Assembly: GCA_023091735.1 (NCBI GenBank) | Contig: JALKBU010000066.1 | Coordinates: forward strand, 1 to 64,000 | Direction of reading: 5' to 3' | Source of the DNA: Trichomonas tenax | Lineage: Eukaryota; Parabasalia; Trichomonadida; Trichomonadidae | DNA length: 64,000 bases | Shown here: positions 31,174 to 42,415 of the stretch, one piece after another | Layout of the letters: each line of letters opens with the position of its first letter | How positions within the stretch are numbered: the first letter of the stretch is position 1 | Made by a program: the position numbers and the translations under genes | Notes under the pieces: generated by a model | Told to the model about the DNA's origin: nothing | The model's database searches: none | What the model saw: only the letters and a program-made list of their open reading frames with translations

Positions 31174-32397
31174 ATGTTCAGATTCATTCATAAATTTATA
31201 ATTATTATCATTTTCTTGCTATTTTACTTTTCTCATGTTGCCTTTCTGGTCCCTCTAGACTCAGTGCTAGTGATAAATCAAATAAAAATCAATGTTTCAA
31301 ACCTTTCAACAATTGATTTCGTTCCAGAAGAAAATTTGGTCAAAATATACGAATTCAACTGGAGCTTTAAGCCGCCCAGACAACATATAATCTACTGGTT
31401 CAACAAATATTCGAATCAAATCGAAGGTTTTTCAAAAGATCGATTACAATCTCTTTATACACGAATTAACGATCTTTTTTGTCACGTATATCATCTTTCT
31501 GATATGTACGCAACGTTTTCTGGCTGTTTTGCGAATGAACAAAACCTAATTCAACCAAAAAATGGAGGACCATGGGAAATTCGTATGGTAAAAGATGGCC
31601 CCGTGATTGGTTTTTATGAAAACGTAATAGCTGTCGGTCATTCACAGATCAAAAATTATGCGCATTATTTTCTTGATGCATTGAGTCCTTTGGTTATTTT
31701 TCCTGAGGAAATACAGAAAATGTCGTTTGTCATTGGATTCGGATTGAAACCGCTTGTTAAAGAAACACTCGAATCACTCGGTTTCGAAGACAAAATAATC
31801 TTTCTCGAAGAAGGAGAATGGATTTTCTGTCGCAATCTTTTCGTTGCCGTTGATCCTCGGCCGCATCTTTCTCACTACGGACATGCGTTCAGTAAACTCT
31901 CAAAGAAACTGAGGAAGCATTTTGGTGTTGAAAATGTTGTTCCTTCAAAGTATTTCTTGATAAACAGAGAATCGAAGATTCGTTCAATATATAACTTCGA
32001 TGAATTGTTCAATGCAGTGAAAAATCAATTTCCAGATAAACCGTGGAAGAAAGGTCCAGATTTGATATCCACTGTTCGAGAAACTGCTTTTCTTTGGTCT
32101 AAAGTAAAGTTCGTTTTTCTGCCGACTGGAAGCGGTCCTGTTAAATGCTTGTTTATGGCGGAGAGGACTGCAATGGTTCTTGCATTCGCTGATATGTTTG
32201 ATGCAAGCGTTATCATGCACGTTGGCACAGTCAACGTTTATTGCATTATATTCACTGTGAAGAACATGAAACATTTTTCAATCACCGAAAATTACGTCGA
32301 CATTGATCTCGCTTTGAAATCCTTTGAAGCTGGTTTGAGTATTATTGAGAATGGAACTTGGCCTTCCCAACCTATCGATGTTGCTTTTGTTTGTTAA
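31174..32397 (+). CDS. GT61 (DUF563)-like type II membrane glycosyltransferase
   Basis: A 407-residue protein. A single N-terminal hydrophobic stretch (KFIIIIIFLLFYFSHVAFLV) acts as signal anchor, so the catalytic part faces the Golgi/ER lumen. From about residue 155 the sequence follows the DUF563/GT61 pattern: a histidine-rich NYAHYFLDALSPL, then ALSPLVIFPEE, then KYFLINRESKIRSIYN, and a late SKVKFVFLPTGSGPVKCLFM that corresponds to the conserved 'GAGL-N' nucleotide-sugar loop. GT61 enzymes transfer xylose, GlcNAc or related sugars to glycans or proteins. Donor and acceptor are unknown here. It might contribute to the surface glycan coat, which is an inference. Confidence 0.75.
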   Translation: MFRFIHKFIIIIIFLLFYFSHVAFLVPLDSVLVINQIKINVSNLSTIDFVPEENLVKIYEFNWSFKPPRQHIIYWFNKYSNQIEGFSKDRLQSLYTRINDLFCHVYHLSDMYATFSGCFANEQNLIQPKNGGPWEIRMVKDGPVIGFYENVIAVGHSQIKNYAHYFLDALSPLVIFPEEIQKMSFVIGFGLKPLVKETLESLGFEDKIIFLEEGEWIFCRNLFVAVDPRPHLSHYGHAFSKLSKKLRKHFGVENVVPSKYFLINRESKIRSIYNFDELFNAVKNQFPDKPWKKGPDLISTVRETAFLWSKVKFVFLPTGSGPVKCLFMAERTAMVLAFADMFDASVIMHVGTVNVYCIIFTVKNMKHFSITENYVDIDLALKSFEAGLSIIENGTWPSQPIDVAFVC

Positions 32398-35103
32398 ATA
32401 TTTTTTATGAATTATACAACAAAATCAATGAAATTTATGCATTTGTGGTTCAAATCTTAAGTAATTGTATCGGATTTATGTCTGTGAAAACAAATAAAGA
32501 CAATGATTAACAATTACACGAAAAGTCAAACAGACAACGTTTTCTTGTTCTAAACAATTTTCGAGGAAATAGACGAATTTTTCAGAAGACAAACTTTCTT
32601 TTTGTGCTACAGGCGATTGCAAATCTGATGCATTTGGTTGACATTCACACGATTACAATGCTTTCATTTGAAGCAAAACAAAAAATAGTCAACAATATGA
32701 CAAAATATTCACATGAGCACTAAAAATATCGACGAATTTCTCAAATACGACAAAGCCATTTCAACGATGATAAGAATAATGAATTGCATCAAAACAATTC
32801 AAGAATGTCCTAAAGATAAAAAGGAAGCAATTGATGTGTGAGGACAAATGTAGTGAAATTATTCCATCCGTGTTCATCATGTTCGAGAAGGAAAAAAATT
32901 TTTGAATAACCTTAAAGATGCCCTAACTTTCAATAGATATGTTGCATAAATATAGTATATATCATGGTTAAAATTTGAGACTTTAATTATGCTTATTCAC
33001 CGACTTATAAACATTTTATCAATTGAGGGGATGTCAGATGAGCGACTTTTGGTTTGACATTTAATTTTTTGGATAGAACTCTAACGAATGGTATATAATT
33101 ATATATATATTTATAGTTTGAAACTCAAAATTTATCGTAAATAACAAAATTTCCTAATTTCGAGGGAAAAAAGCACATATTATTCTCTAGACTGCATAAC
33201 ATCGGTTTTATTATATAATCATATGGTAATTTTGCGAATGCAATGCTATTTTGCAAAAATCTGGAACCAAATTTTGACGATAAATTTCGAATAAACAATT
33301 GCTACACACGATTGTATGCCCATTAGTTGGATTAAATTACTTCTCTGGTTATCAATATGAACGTTTATTATTTCTTTGCTCCCCGCAAAATCAGCTTGTT
33401 CTGCAAAGGAAGCGCTGATTACGGGATACACAAACAATCCCCTATCGATTGCAGTCTTCGTACCACCATTGTTAGTCGAAACTTGTTGTATAAATAATTT
33501 CACCATGCAAATCCGAGCTTAGTCACACTAGTAAATTCATTGCACCGTCAGCAAAATACACGGACTGTTATCCTTGCTATTAGAAAGTACTAATATAGCA
33601 AAATGATTCTACGAAATATTGAAAATACATCCTATCGATGTCATTTTATTGAATTTATGATATCTATGCATTTTATACTAATATTTCATCATTTAATGAT
33701 TTTTTCAAAAAATGCATTCAATTGGAGTTTAGTGATAAGCGATTTTTGAAAAAAATCCACTGCTTCATAGCACCATCTAATTTTGGATTTGGTGATACAT
33801 GCATTACCTAATTGCTTTAAATTTTATGCTCAATTAATATCAATCGAATATCTTTGATATTCTAAAAAAATTTCGTTTTCTTTAAATATTAGACTTTTTT
33901 CAACACTCAATACATAGCACTAATCTCTAAAATGAGTAAGTTATACTGTTAAAGTTATTCTGATTTATCTTGCCTGCGTGAGACTTTGATTGATTTTTCT
34001 TTCAAATATTTGAACAGTGAATTCAAATTTAAAAATCAATCAAAGTTTCGAATATTAGGTTTTATCCTTTTCAATTATGTTCAATACTGCTACATATTTC
34101 GGAAAATAGTACTATGGATTCAAACTTATAACTTTCTATGTTGCAACAAAATTCGAAATTTTAATTTGGCAGAGATTACTGTTATAGAGACATTATTCTA
34201 TACACAGATTCTATACATATAGTAGTATAATATCATATAAGCTCTAAACTTGTGAGTTAATGCTATTCCAAGTTATGAAGACAACAAAAATAGTCGTGGT
34301 TTGAGGCATCCTTAATATACAAAATAAAAAGAGATTCACGAGATATGGAAAAAATATAACATTCGGATTCAGAAATATACAGTAATGATGATTTTTTTAG
34401 AGGTAAATAGATAGTGCGTTTATTTTTTTACGAGGTACTTGTCATCAACTTTGAGCCATAAACAGCTCTCAGCTTCCGACAAGATGAGGAAAAGCCACTA
34501 AGATACTTTACTGCAAATATAATAGCGCATAGAAAATTACCTCAAAATTTCGTTATTACCGAGAATTTTTAAATTTATTTCGACCTTGTTTGCATTTTAG
34601 GCAAACTCTGAGAAAAAAATATGTTTTGTGATGATCGTTAATCACTTCATTATCATCTATGGAACTTCCTGTGTCCACATTTTGTTTGTCTAATGAATCA
34701 ATTCTTTCTTTCGAAAACATCGAAAAACAAAATTAAATCTTTTTAATATAATTCATCATATAGAAATATACAAATCTTTCCAAATAGCACATAATAGACA
34801 ACTGACAGAACCCATTCTTATAATAGAGTTTGAGTTCGAACGCATAATAATTAAACTGTTGATTTCAATCATCAAAAATGTAACAAAAGAATCTGACCAT
34901 TGATATATAAACAGATATATAACATTCACTAAAATTTCAAAATGAGTGTCTGAAGATTGATAATAACGAAGAAATCAAACAATGAAATCACTGCAATGTT
35001 TTTTCGTTATCTTTGTCGATTTTCGCATATATTTTTTCGAATATTTTAAAGAAATAAACTACAACCTGATTAAATACAAACAAAGTATAAAATTAAAATC
35101 AAA
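32398..35103. other. Long gene-poor region with possible fragments
   Basis: No intact gene is confidently supported. A 43-codon ATG frame at about 32713-32841 (starts MSTKNIDEFLKYDKAISTM) has protein-like composition. So has an 86-codon minus-strand ATG frame at 33246-33506 (contains ASFAEQADFAGSKEIINVHI). Either could be a fragment of a trichomonad gene family; neither was recognised. The rest is AT-rich DNA without obvious repeats. Confidence 0.4.
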
Positions 35104-35811
35104 TTAAACTAATCCTGAATTAACTTGTGCTTTGAGACCATTTCTCGATAGTTGCGCTTGTTTTTTTGCTTTCTTAAGGAGATCTATGTTATTTGCTAGT
35201 CTCTGGTTCGATTTTCTCGCTTGTTCAAGATCTTCTTGAAGCAAAAGAATTGTTTGAATTATTATTTCTTTGGCCTTCTTGTCTTGAAGTATCTTTGCAT
35301 CTGTAATTTTTTGTTTTTGAGTAACTTTTTGTGCAAGAATTTCTTGATTTTTGAGTAAATTAGGAATTGCATCTTTCATCATTTCTCTGTATGTGTGCGT
35401 TATCATTTTCGATGCTCTTCTTTCGATTTCTATCACTGTAGATGAATTAACGTATCTTAATAAAGGATCTATTTGTTCTTTCTCTTTGTTCTTCTGCTTT
35501 TGGTATTTATCCATGTCACCTTTATATATTGGTATCCATGATTCAAGCTCTAAATTCTTTAGATCTTCGTCTTCAGCTTCGAAATCACCACGTCTGAATT
35601 CTTCTTGAAATTTATTCTTCCAGTAATACTTTACGTTCTTTAAGCCGGCGCTTGAACGCGGTTTAAACGACTTTACTGGTGTTCGAAAATTTTTAATAAG
35701 CGAATCAATGTCTTCTTTTTTCAATGGCTGATTTGCAACTTCAATTCTCGGCGCAGAATTCACTTTTTTGAATCTGTTTGTGTTTTGATCCTTTGGTGTT
35801 GAAGGTTCCAT
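35104..35811 (-). CDS. Coiled-coil protein of unknown function
   Basis: A 235-residue protein, basic overall. The N-terminal about 60 residues are Pro/Lys-rich and probably disordered (TPKDQNTNRFKKVNSAPR). A conserved-looking middle part (YYWKNKFQEEFRRGDFEAED; ESWIPIYKGDMDKYQKQKNK) is followed from about residue 120 by a long alpha-helical coiled coil ending at LSRNGLKAQ. No enzymatic motif is seen. It could be a cytoskeletal or flagellar component, but nothing identifies it. The ATG at 35811 is preceded by a minus-strand TCAAAACAC, a weak Inr. Confidence 0.7.
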   Translation of the reverse strand: MEPSTPKDQNTNRFKKVNSAPRIEVANQPLKKEDIDSLIKNFRTPVKSFKPRSSAGLKNVKYYWKNKFQEEFRRGDFEAEDEDLKNLELESWIPIYKGDMDKYQKQKNKEKEQIDPLLRYVNSSTVIEIERRASKMITHTYREMMKDAIPNLLKNQEILAQKVTQKQKITDAKILQDKKAKEIIIQTILLLQEDLEQARKSNQRLANNIDLLKKAKKQAQLSRNGLKAQVNSGLV

Positions 35812-36389
35812 TAATTTTTATGTGTTTTGACATTTACACACAATTTACTTGACTTTTATGATATGTAAATAATCAAAATGTCAAAATGCGTTTTTCAAGC
35901 CATTTTATATTATGAATCAATTAATTCCAACTAATACATTATTATTTTCCTTGAATAGAGTCATTTTATCGTAATTAATTGAAACAAATACAATTGTTTC
36001 AAAATATATTTTTCGATTATTAGTGAAAATATTAATGAATTTGCTTTTAGATATTAATAAAATCATTTTATAAAAGAGTTATATTTGATAATTGAATTAT
36101 TCTATGTTAAATCTCATTATTTGATGAACTTGGAGAAAAATTTAAAAACTGACATGTAATGTGTCAAATTGTAAAAGTTTTTTTCAATTTTTCTTAAAAA
36201 CTAGCAATGAAATATTAAAATTTTCGGCGTTTTATGATTTGCTGCGTGTGCTGCAGTAATAATTTACGCTTTAATTTCATTTTTTTTAGAAAAATATGAA
36301 TTGAGTGTTAGCCATCATTTTTGCATCGATATTCAACAAAATTTCGTGTGGCATTTTTTTTTTATTTTTCCTGTTAAATTTTTTTCTTG

Positions 36390-37187
36390 ATGATAATTCA
36401 ACTTCTGCTAAATTTGGATGGTCCTGATTATCCCCTTTTGGAAGGCTTCTTTGTGGATAGTTATAATGGTGGCGATATTAATGGCGATAATCTAGATATT
36501 GTTAATCAAGAAGAAATGTATTTGTATTTCTGTCGATTTTATGATCTTAATGCACATCCCATCAATGTGGAAGGTGGTCCCGGCAAATTACTCCATTCAA
36601 TGTGCATTTTTAACAACATTCAAGATCAAAGCTGTATATATCAGATACGATTATCATGTCGTTCAGCATCGTTTCTGTGGTATAACATGCGATTCACAAA
36701 ATGACGGAAATTTTTCTTACGTTAATATCAACCAAGATATAGCAAATACAAAATTAAATTATATGATTGCGCAGCAGAATACTGCAACATCTTTGGGCAT
36801 AAAATGTCTAGTAATAGCGACGGAATAATTAATTATTTAATCACATTCAAAGATTCGATTTTCTACCAAAACTCAGCGAAATATTTATTTGCAGCTCAAG
36901 TAAACTTTACGCTTATTAGGTGCTATGTTGATAGCATTGCAAAATCTGGTACAGGTCAAATTAAAACAGAAGATATCAATCAATCTTTCAAATTGGGCAA
37001 TAAGTCACAACTTGTTACCTTTCAATGCTACAAATACATATATGATTTTGCCCAAGACGAAGTAATTGCACTAAACGAAGGAACAGAGAATGATCACAAA
37101 GAAGAAACGTTATTAGTTGAAAATATAAAGAATGTTACCAAAGAAATGCGTTCCTACTTTCTTCTGCTTATGCTCTCTCAATTATAA
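36390..37187 (+). pseudogene. Frameshifted surface-protein-like gene
   Basis: Three overlapping open frames (36390-36704, 36499-36828, 36804-37187) read as one protein broken by two frameshifts, near 36630 and near 36800. The joined order is: an N-terminal segment with FFVDSYNGGDINGDN and CIFNN; a middle with HRFCGITCDSQNDGNFSYVN; and a C-terminal part with DSIFYQNSAKYLFAAQVNF and FQCYKYIY. Short repeated patterns with Cys and Asn resemble repetitive trichomonad surface proteins, but the exact family was not recognised. The last codons are hydrophobic. TGACATGTAATGTGTCA lies about 230 bp upstream, suggesting a formerly active promoter. Confidence 0.5.
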
Positions 37188-37367
37188 CAATGTTTCATCA
37201 TATAATTGAGATTTTTAGACAAATATTTTATATTTGTTAGCTGTTTATTAAAAGCATGTGAAAATATATTGAATCCTTTTGATGTGTGCGACAGTTATCA
37301 ATGGAGAATAACAATAAGCAAATAAAGAGATAATTTTTCATTATAGTTGAACTAATGTACATGTGTA

Positions 37368-37383
37368 GAGCATCATGATGCTC
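37368..37383. other. 16-bp perfect palindrome near convergent 3' ends
   Basis: GAGCATCATGATGCTC is a perfect palindrome, with outer partial pairing (GTGTAGAG / CTCTACTG). It lies in the 258-bp gap between the frameshifted gene and the convergent TTL-like gene, so a 3'-end processing role is possible but unproven. Confidence 0.5.
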
Positions 37384-37445
37384 TCTACTGTGTGTACAAA
37401 GTTTAATATGAATTACAAAACAAAAATACAAAAAAATATAAAAAG

Positions 37446-38786
37446 TTATAATCTCATTGGTGGTTTCTTCTTTGAAGGAGATTTTGCTCTCTTTGGAAGA
37501 GTTATGACAGGTTTAACAGCAACCTGTGTCTTAAGACGCTGTTTAGTGGCGTCATCGGCTGCATCTGGAATTCTATATGGTGAACCAATCTTTATTGGCA
37601 TAACCTTGAGCGCGCTTATTATGCGCTCGAAGTTCTTTGATTCTGGCCTGTCCGTTGGGAAAACTCTCACGAATTTGCTTTCTTTGATCGCTGCTTCTTT
37701 GTCTTTTTTGATCTTTTTGAGTATTTCTGGATGATGATCCAAAAATGACCTCATTGTATTCTCGCTCCACTTTCCAATATGCGTATTCACCGCGTTTTGC
37801 AATGAAACTAATGGAGCACTAATTTTCATGGCTGAAGCGAGCATTTTTACCTTCAACTGCTTCTCTTCTTCAGTATCGAACTCAAGAGAAGGTCTGTAGT
37901 TGACTTCGAGTATCCATGGATTCAAATCTGGATCAAGAAGAATATCGAAGCCCAATATCTGGAAACAACGAGGAAGCCCGTATGAGGGACACTTTTGGTG
38001 TGCTGCTTTCGTCATAAAATTCGATATTGAAATCACAGTGAGCGTTATAATTGTGTCTATTCTCTTCCAAAGCTCATCAACGTTGTGTCCTTGGGCCGCT
38101 ATATCAGCAAATACGCTTTCTATCCTTCTAGTGATAGCAGAAACATCTTGGATGTTATGTCTGTTAACTGCAGTATTTGTAATGCAACTGAACACAGAAT
38201 TTGAATCAGCCTTTTGTGAACAGAATCTTGCGATACCGTCTCTATACACAAATATCTCTAATTCCGGAGATATCGAAGATATTAAGCAGTAAACACGTAA
38301 ATCGAACTTTGTGCCATTCAAAAGGAACGATTCTATATACTCCTGAGCTATTGACAGCAGCGTATTTGGCTCAAAGTTATCTGTTGGCTGTAAAATCGTA
38401 ATTCCCTGTCCTAAAGAGCCATTATCGGGCTTAATAATAAACTTTTTCTGGTGCTTTGTGACAGCTTGTCCGAACTGCGCGTTCTGCATCGGTAAAATGA
38501 AAGATTGTGGAAGAAATTGCGGAAACTCGGACATGCAAGCGGAAGTATTCTGCAGAATCCTGACTAACGGGGCTTTCCTGCATATTAGATTCACATCCGG
38601 TATGCGATTGACTATTTGGTAAGGCAGAAGATTAGAAAAATAGTCTTGATCTTTGATTTTGTCGTACCACACTAAAACAGCGGATTGGTCGTCTTCAACC
38701 CACTGAATGTTGGCCTCGGCCATTGCTGCAGGAACAGTTTCGAATTTAATGAACCCGTTTGTTGCCTTTAATTGTGTTTCCGACAT
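37446..38786 (-). CDS. Tubulin-tyrosine-ligase-like (TTLL) enzyme
   Basis: A 446-residue protein with the ATP-grasp fold of the TTL family. Visible blocks are KFIIKPDNGSLGQGI (ATP-binding Lys and Gly loop), AQEYIESFLLNGTKFDLRVY (the family's DLR-x-Y element), CFQILGFDILLDPDLNPW and WILEVNYRPSL (metal-binding Glu and Asn). TTLL enzymes add glutamate or glycine chains to tubulin tails in axonemes and other microtubules; trichomonads have several flagella and an axostyle. Whether it glutamylates or glycylates cannot be told. The C-terminus is a basic Lys/Pro/Ser tail (RAKSPSKKKPPMRL) that may bind microtubules. The gene is convergent with the frameshifted gene. Confidence 0.88.
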   Translation of the reverse strand: MSETQLKATNGFIKFETVPAAMAEANIQWVEDDQSAVLVWYDKIKDQDYFSNLLPYQIVNRIPDVNLICRKAPLVRILQNTSACMSEFPQFLPQSFILPMQNAQFGQAVTKHQKKFIIKPDNGSLGQGITILQPTDNFEPNTLLSIAQEYIESFLLNGTKFDLRVYCLISSISPELEIFVYRDGIARFCSQKADSNSVFSCITNTAVNRHNIQDVSAITRRIESVFADIAAQGHNVDELWKRIDTIITLTVISISNFMTKAAHQKCPSYGLPRCFQILGFDILLDPDLNPWILEVNYRPSLEFDTEEEKQLKVKMLASAMKISAPLVSLQNAVNTHIGKWSENTMRSFLDHHPEILKKIKKDKEAAIKESKFVRVFPTDRPESKNFERIISALKVMPIKIGSPYRIPDAADDATKQRLKTQVAVKPVITLPKRAKSPSKKKPPMRL

Positions 38787-39413
38787 TTTTTAATTTTAAA
38801 ACGTAATTTTTTTGCATCGTTCAATATTTGATTTTATGTCTATTGCTTCAAAGTAGAGATTCTTTGGACTTATTTTGGATGTTCCACGGTGTGAACGCTT
38901 AAAAACCACAAGATTTTGAAAACTTATTTGCTATAATAAAGAATTTTATTTCAAATTCAGATACAACATTGTTTACAAAATTTATTTTCATTATCATTTT
39001 ACTTGTTGACAATATTGAGAAAAAAAATAAATTGGAGATCATCAAAATTTAACATTATGGGCATATTTCCAACGAAAGAAATGATTTTGCAAAAGCCCAA
39101 AAGTTCATTTCAATAAATTCAAATTGAGAATTAATTTCAAAATAAAAATCAAAAAATAAATTATCATGTTCCTTTATTAAAATAAATAATAGCCAATGAT
39201 ATAAAACTTGAAAATTATGATGAAATTATTTAAAAAATCAAAAATTGAAAACAATTATATAAAAAACTTAACTTTCTTTTTGATATTTCAAAATTTTCAC
39301 TTTATTGGCAAATATTTCATCTATAAATGCGTTTTAACAAAGAAAAATTGATTTATAAATTTTTGACAAGTAAAGTGACAAAAATCTTAATTTATAACGT
39401 ATAATATTTTTTC
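38787..39413. other. Divergent intergenic region between TTLL and ankyrin genes
   Basis: AT-rich DNA with no gene. TTTGACAAGTAAAGTGACA at 39363-39381 is a strong copy of the recurrent motif, 33 bp before the ATG at 39414. Confidence 0.6.
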
Positions 39414-40544
39414 ATGAGTTCGATTTTCGATCTCATAACAGAGCGAAATTTTCATGCGGAAGATATCACTGAGGAAAATGTTAATAGCATTTTAGTTCCA
39501 AGTGCCGAAAACTCCGATAAAGCGTATTTTTACGGAACAAATCCATTTTTATTCTGTGTAATGACAGGAAACAAGCAATACCTCGAAATGCTGAAGAACA
39601 AGGGATGCGATATCAACTTTGTTCGTATTCAACCTTCCGAAAAAATAAATTCCTCATTAGAACCAACAGATCCAAATTACTATATCGAGGCTCAGGAAGA
39701 GGCCAAAGCAAAGGGCTTCGGTGAAAACGCTGTTGTTTTGGCAATAAAGGGCCAGAATTACGATATGTTGCAATATTTACACCAATATTTCGGTTTCCCA
39801 TTAGATTTTGTCGACGATGAAGGAAATGGTCTTGCACATATTGCCATATTGGCAAAAGCCGCTAGATGCATGGATTACATTATTCTGGAAAACCCGCAAA
39901 CAAAATCTATCAAAAATAACGACAAGATGACACCTCTCGAGCTTGCTAAATACCTATACTATGATATGGCAATTTGTGCATTAGAAGAAGGAGATTCCTG
40001 CAGATCTTTGAGCAGCATGGACAGCGCACGCTCAAACAAGTCCGTTGAGATCGTTGAGTTCCCAGAGCCAGAGGTAATAACGAGAGGCAGTTTCAAGTTT
40101 ACCAAAGATCCAAAGATCGCTCCTTACAAAAATAATCCGAAATGGGACGCTCAAATGATCAGAAAGATAAAGAAACAGCTTCCTAAATGGATAAACGTGA
40201 CAGATGACTTAGGAAGGAATTTGATGCATCATTCAGTGATGCAAGAGAACGCCGATATGTTCATCACAATTCTCAATGAACACGGGAAGATAATATTTGA
40301 GCCAGATGCGCCAGTTCCTGCTGATATCGAAGAAGAAGTTCAACTAAAAACAGCTTTAGACTATCTCCTTGAGAAGGTCAACGACAACAAGAGCAATAAG
40401 GAATTCATTTCTACAATTGTCGCTTACTTATATGATCAGCTCGATCACTACAATGAAAATGTTCAGAAAGAAGTTAGAGAAGCGATGACAAAGAACAAAA
40501 AATTCAAGAGTTTGCTTAACCCAGGTGCAAATGTAGTTTTTTAA
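39414..40544 (+). CDS. Ankyrin-repeat (DUF3447-like) protein
   Basis: A 376-residue protein. Ankyrin-like repeats occupy about residues 35-200 (NPFLFCVMTGNKQYLEML; ENAVVLAIKGQNYDMLQYL; GLAHIAILAKAARCMDYI; KMTPLELAKYL). A Ser-rich linker (SLSSMDSARSNKS) precedes a second helical region (RKIKKQLPKWINVTDDLGRN; TALDYLLEKVNDNKS). There is no catalytic motif. Proteins of this type form very large families in trichomonads and probably act as interaction scaffolds. The start ATG lies in TTTTCATGAG, where the Inr-like TCA overlaps the codon. Confidence 0.85.
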   Translation: MSSIFDLITERNFHAEDITEENVNSILVPSAENSDKAYFYGTNPFLFCVMTGNKQYLEMLKNKGCDINFVRIQPSEKINSSLEPTDPNYYIEAQEEAKAKGFGENAVVLAIKGQNYDMLQYLHQYFGFPLDFVDDEGNGLAHIAILAKAARCMDYIILENPQTKSIKNNDKMTPLELAKYLYYDMAICALEEGDSCRSLSSMDSARSNKSVEIVEFPEPEVITRGSFKFTKDPKIAPYKNNPKWDAQMIRKIKKQLPKWINVTDDLGRNLMHHSVMQENADMFITILNEHGKIIFEPDAPVPADIEEEVQLKTALDYLLEKVNDNKSNKEFISTIVAYLYDQLDHYNENVQKEVREAMTKNKKFKSLLNPGANVVF

Positions 40545-40925
40545 TTGATTATTTGGTTGTAAATTGAATATTGTTGATTTCATCTATTTCATTACACATG
40601 CTTCCAACACTATAATGTGTGAAATTCCATTTTGCTTACAATGAAAAAAATCAAATTTGTAATTTTTGAAAATCTTTGAATTTTTGATAATTTCTGAGTG
40701 GAATTTATTACGGAATTGCTGTTGATATTATAGATAGAAGAATTTTATTGTTTGACAAAATGGTTATAATTTTTGCCATGTAATATATTCAAACCAAAAA
40801 GATTTTGCCGTTTAAATTTTAAAATTTGCCATTTATATTATTTTGACATCCACACTTTACAAAAATTAAATTTGCCATTTTTGATTTACAAAATGAATGG
40901 CTTTGACAATTGATTGTTTACAAAT

Positions 40926-40947
40926 AGCGGCTTTTGGTCCTTCCTTT
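40926..40947 (+). promoter_or_regulatory. M3 (Myb-like) plus M5 (CCTTT) promoter of eL15
   Basis: AGCGGCTT at 40926-40933 fits the published T. vaginalis M3 consensus [AGT][AG]C[GC]G[TC]T[ATG] at all eight positions. CCTTT at 40943-40947 matches M5, an alternative initiator where transcription starts at the second C. The ATG follows 4 nt later. No Inr is present. This is the Inr-less promoter type described for T. vaginalis. Confidence 0.75.
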
Positions 40948-40951
40948 TTTT

Positions 40952-41566
40952 ATGGGTGCCTTCACATACCTCCGTGAACTCTACACCAAGAAGCAGAGCG
41001 AAGTCATGAGATTCATCCTCCGCCTCCGCTGCTGGGAGTACCGCCAGCTTCCAGAGCTCGTCCGCCTTACACATCCATCCCGCCCAGATAAGGCCCGCCG
41101 CATGGGTTACAAGGCCAAGCAGGGCATGGTTATCTACCGCATCCGCGTCCGCAAGGGCTCCCGCAGGAGAGTCGCCTCCAAGAACCGCCAGTACGGTAAG
41201 CCACGCACACACCATATCTACAAACTTACACCAGCTCTTAACCTTCAGTCCATCGCTGAAAACAAGGCTGGTAAGGCTCTCCCATCTCTCCGCCTCCTTA
41301 ACTCTTACTGGGTTAACCAGGATGGTGCTTTCAAGTACTTCGAGTGCATCTTCGTTGATCCAGTTCACCCAGCTATCCAGCACGATGCTAAGCTTAACTG
41401 GATCTGCGACTCCGTCCACACACGCCGTGAAGCTCGCGCTCTCACAGCTGCCGGCCGCAAGCACCGTGGTCTCAACGGCAAGGGTCATGGTTTCCGCCAT
41501 ATCCGCCCATCCCGCTATGCTGACTGGAAGATCCGCAACATCTTCAAACTCCGCCGCTTCCGTTAA
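40952..41566 (+). CDS. RPL15: 60S ribosomal protein eL15
   Basis: A 204-residue protein, the usual eukaryotic length. It begins MGAFTYLRELYTKKQSEVMR, matching the canonical start of eL15, so the longer frame beginning with a TTG at 40934 is rejected. The basic core (YRIRVRKGSRRRVASKNRQY; LNSYWVNQDGAFKYFE) and the C-terminal GLNGKGHGFRHIRPSRYADW are typical. It is part of the large-subunit core near the exit tunnel. Codons are strongly C-ending, unlike neighbouring AT-rich genes, consistent with high expression. A 245-codon antisense frame across this gene is a shadow. Confidence 0.97.
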   Translation: MGAFTYLRELYTKKQSEVMRFILRLRCWEYRQLPELVRLTHPSRPDKARRMGYKAKQGMVIYRIRVRKGSRRRVASKNRQYGKPRTHHIYKLTPALNLQSIAENKAGKALPSLRLLNSYWVNQDGAFKYFECIFVDPVHPAIQHDAKLNWICDSVHTRREARALTAAGRKHRGLNGKGHGFRHIRPSRYADWKIRNIFKLRRFR

Positions 41567-42415
41567 GCAGAGATAAAAGCATTTTATATATTTTCTCCAA
41601 CTCCACAAAATTCGTTTCTTCAACCATCAGCACATAGAGATCTATCCCCCTCATTATATTATATCAATTCTTGAAGATTTCGATTTGTTATATAATTTTT
41701 TTGAATATGAGTCTTGGGAATGCACACAAATAACATGCTCTCATATGAATAGTTTCATGATACTTTTATTTTGATATAGCACGTGATATATTTTGATGAA
41801 TATAATTTTATGTTATAACCAGCTATCTATGATAGGCAAATGATCTATACGCACTGTGATTTAGAATGTATTATTTAATATTCTTAAAACACACTTCAAT
41901 TTTAAAGATGTTTTTCATCAAATATTACAAAGCATCAAAAAACATGTGTATGTAATAAAATGTCACTTAACATCATGCAAACTTCTTGATTTCAAGAATT
42001 CTTGAACGTTTGCGACTTTTTTCACATCGAGAAGAAGTTCATTAGTAAAATTATTGATACAAAGATAATGGCAATATATAACATGATGATAAATTATACA
42101 TAAGTGTTCTAGTATATGAATGTCACAGTCAATGTGATACATATGATCTCCTTAATGTGATGTACCCAAAATAACACATCTATGTTAACAATAGATGCTT
42201 TAACATAAGGATCAATTGCCATTTGAGATGCGTTCAGAATAAAGGTGGAATGAGAGGATGAAAATGAGATTTATAATTTTGCTATTTTTTATTAAAAGAT
42301 CGGGATAGTTATTGCTTTGTAAAAAGTGAAATATATCTAAAGAAGATTATAGACGTAAAGATTAAAATGACAAAAATTTTCTAGTGTCCTGAAAATGTGA
42401 CAATAAAAATTTTGC
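41567..42415. other. Intergenic region
   Basis: No gene was seen. TTCAAGAATTCTTGAA at 41991-42006 is a 16-bp perfect palindrome resembling overlapping heat-shock-element units (TTC-NN-GAA); regulation by heat shock is only a guess. The region just before the AC19 gene has no clean Inr. Confidence 0.5.

Noticed and set aside
31984..32274. Minus-strand frames inside the GT61 gene
   Set aside because: Shadows of the clear plus-strand gene.
37900..38292. 130-codon plus-strand frame
   Set aside because: Antisense shadow of the TTL-like gene.
40886..41623. 245-codon minus-strand open frame
   Set aside because: It lies entirely over the eL15 gene and is a shadow caused by strongly biased codon use.
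41991..42006. Heat-shock-element-like palindrome
   Set aside because: A single 16-bp palindrome far from any start; noted only within the intergenic entry.
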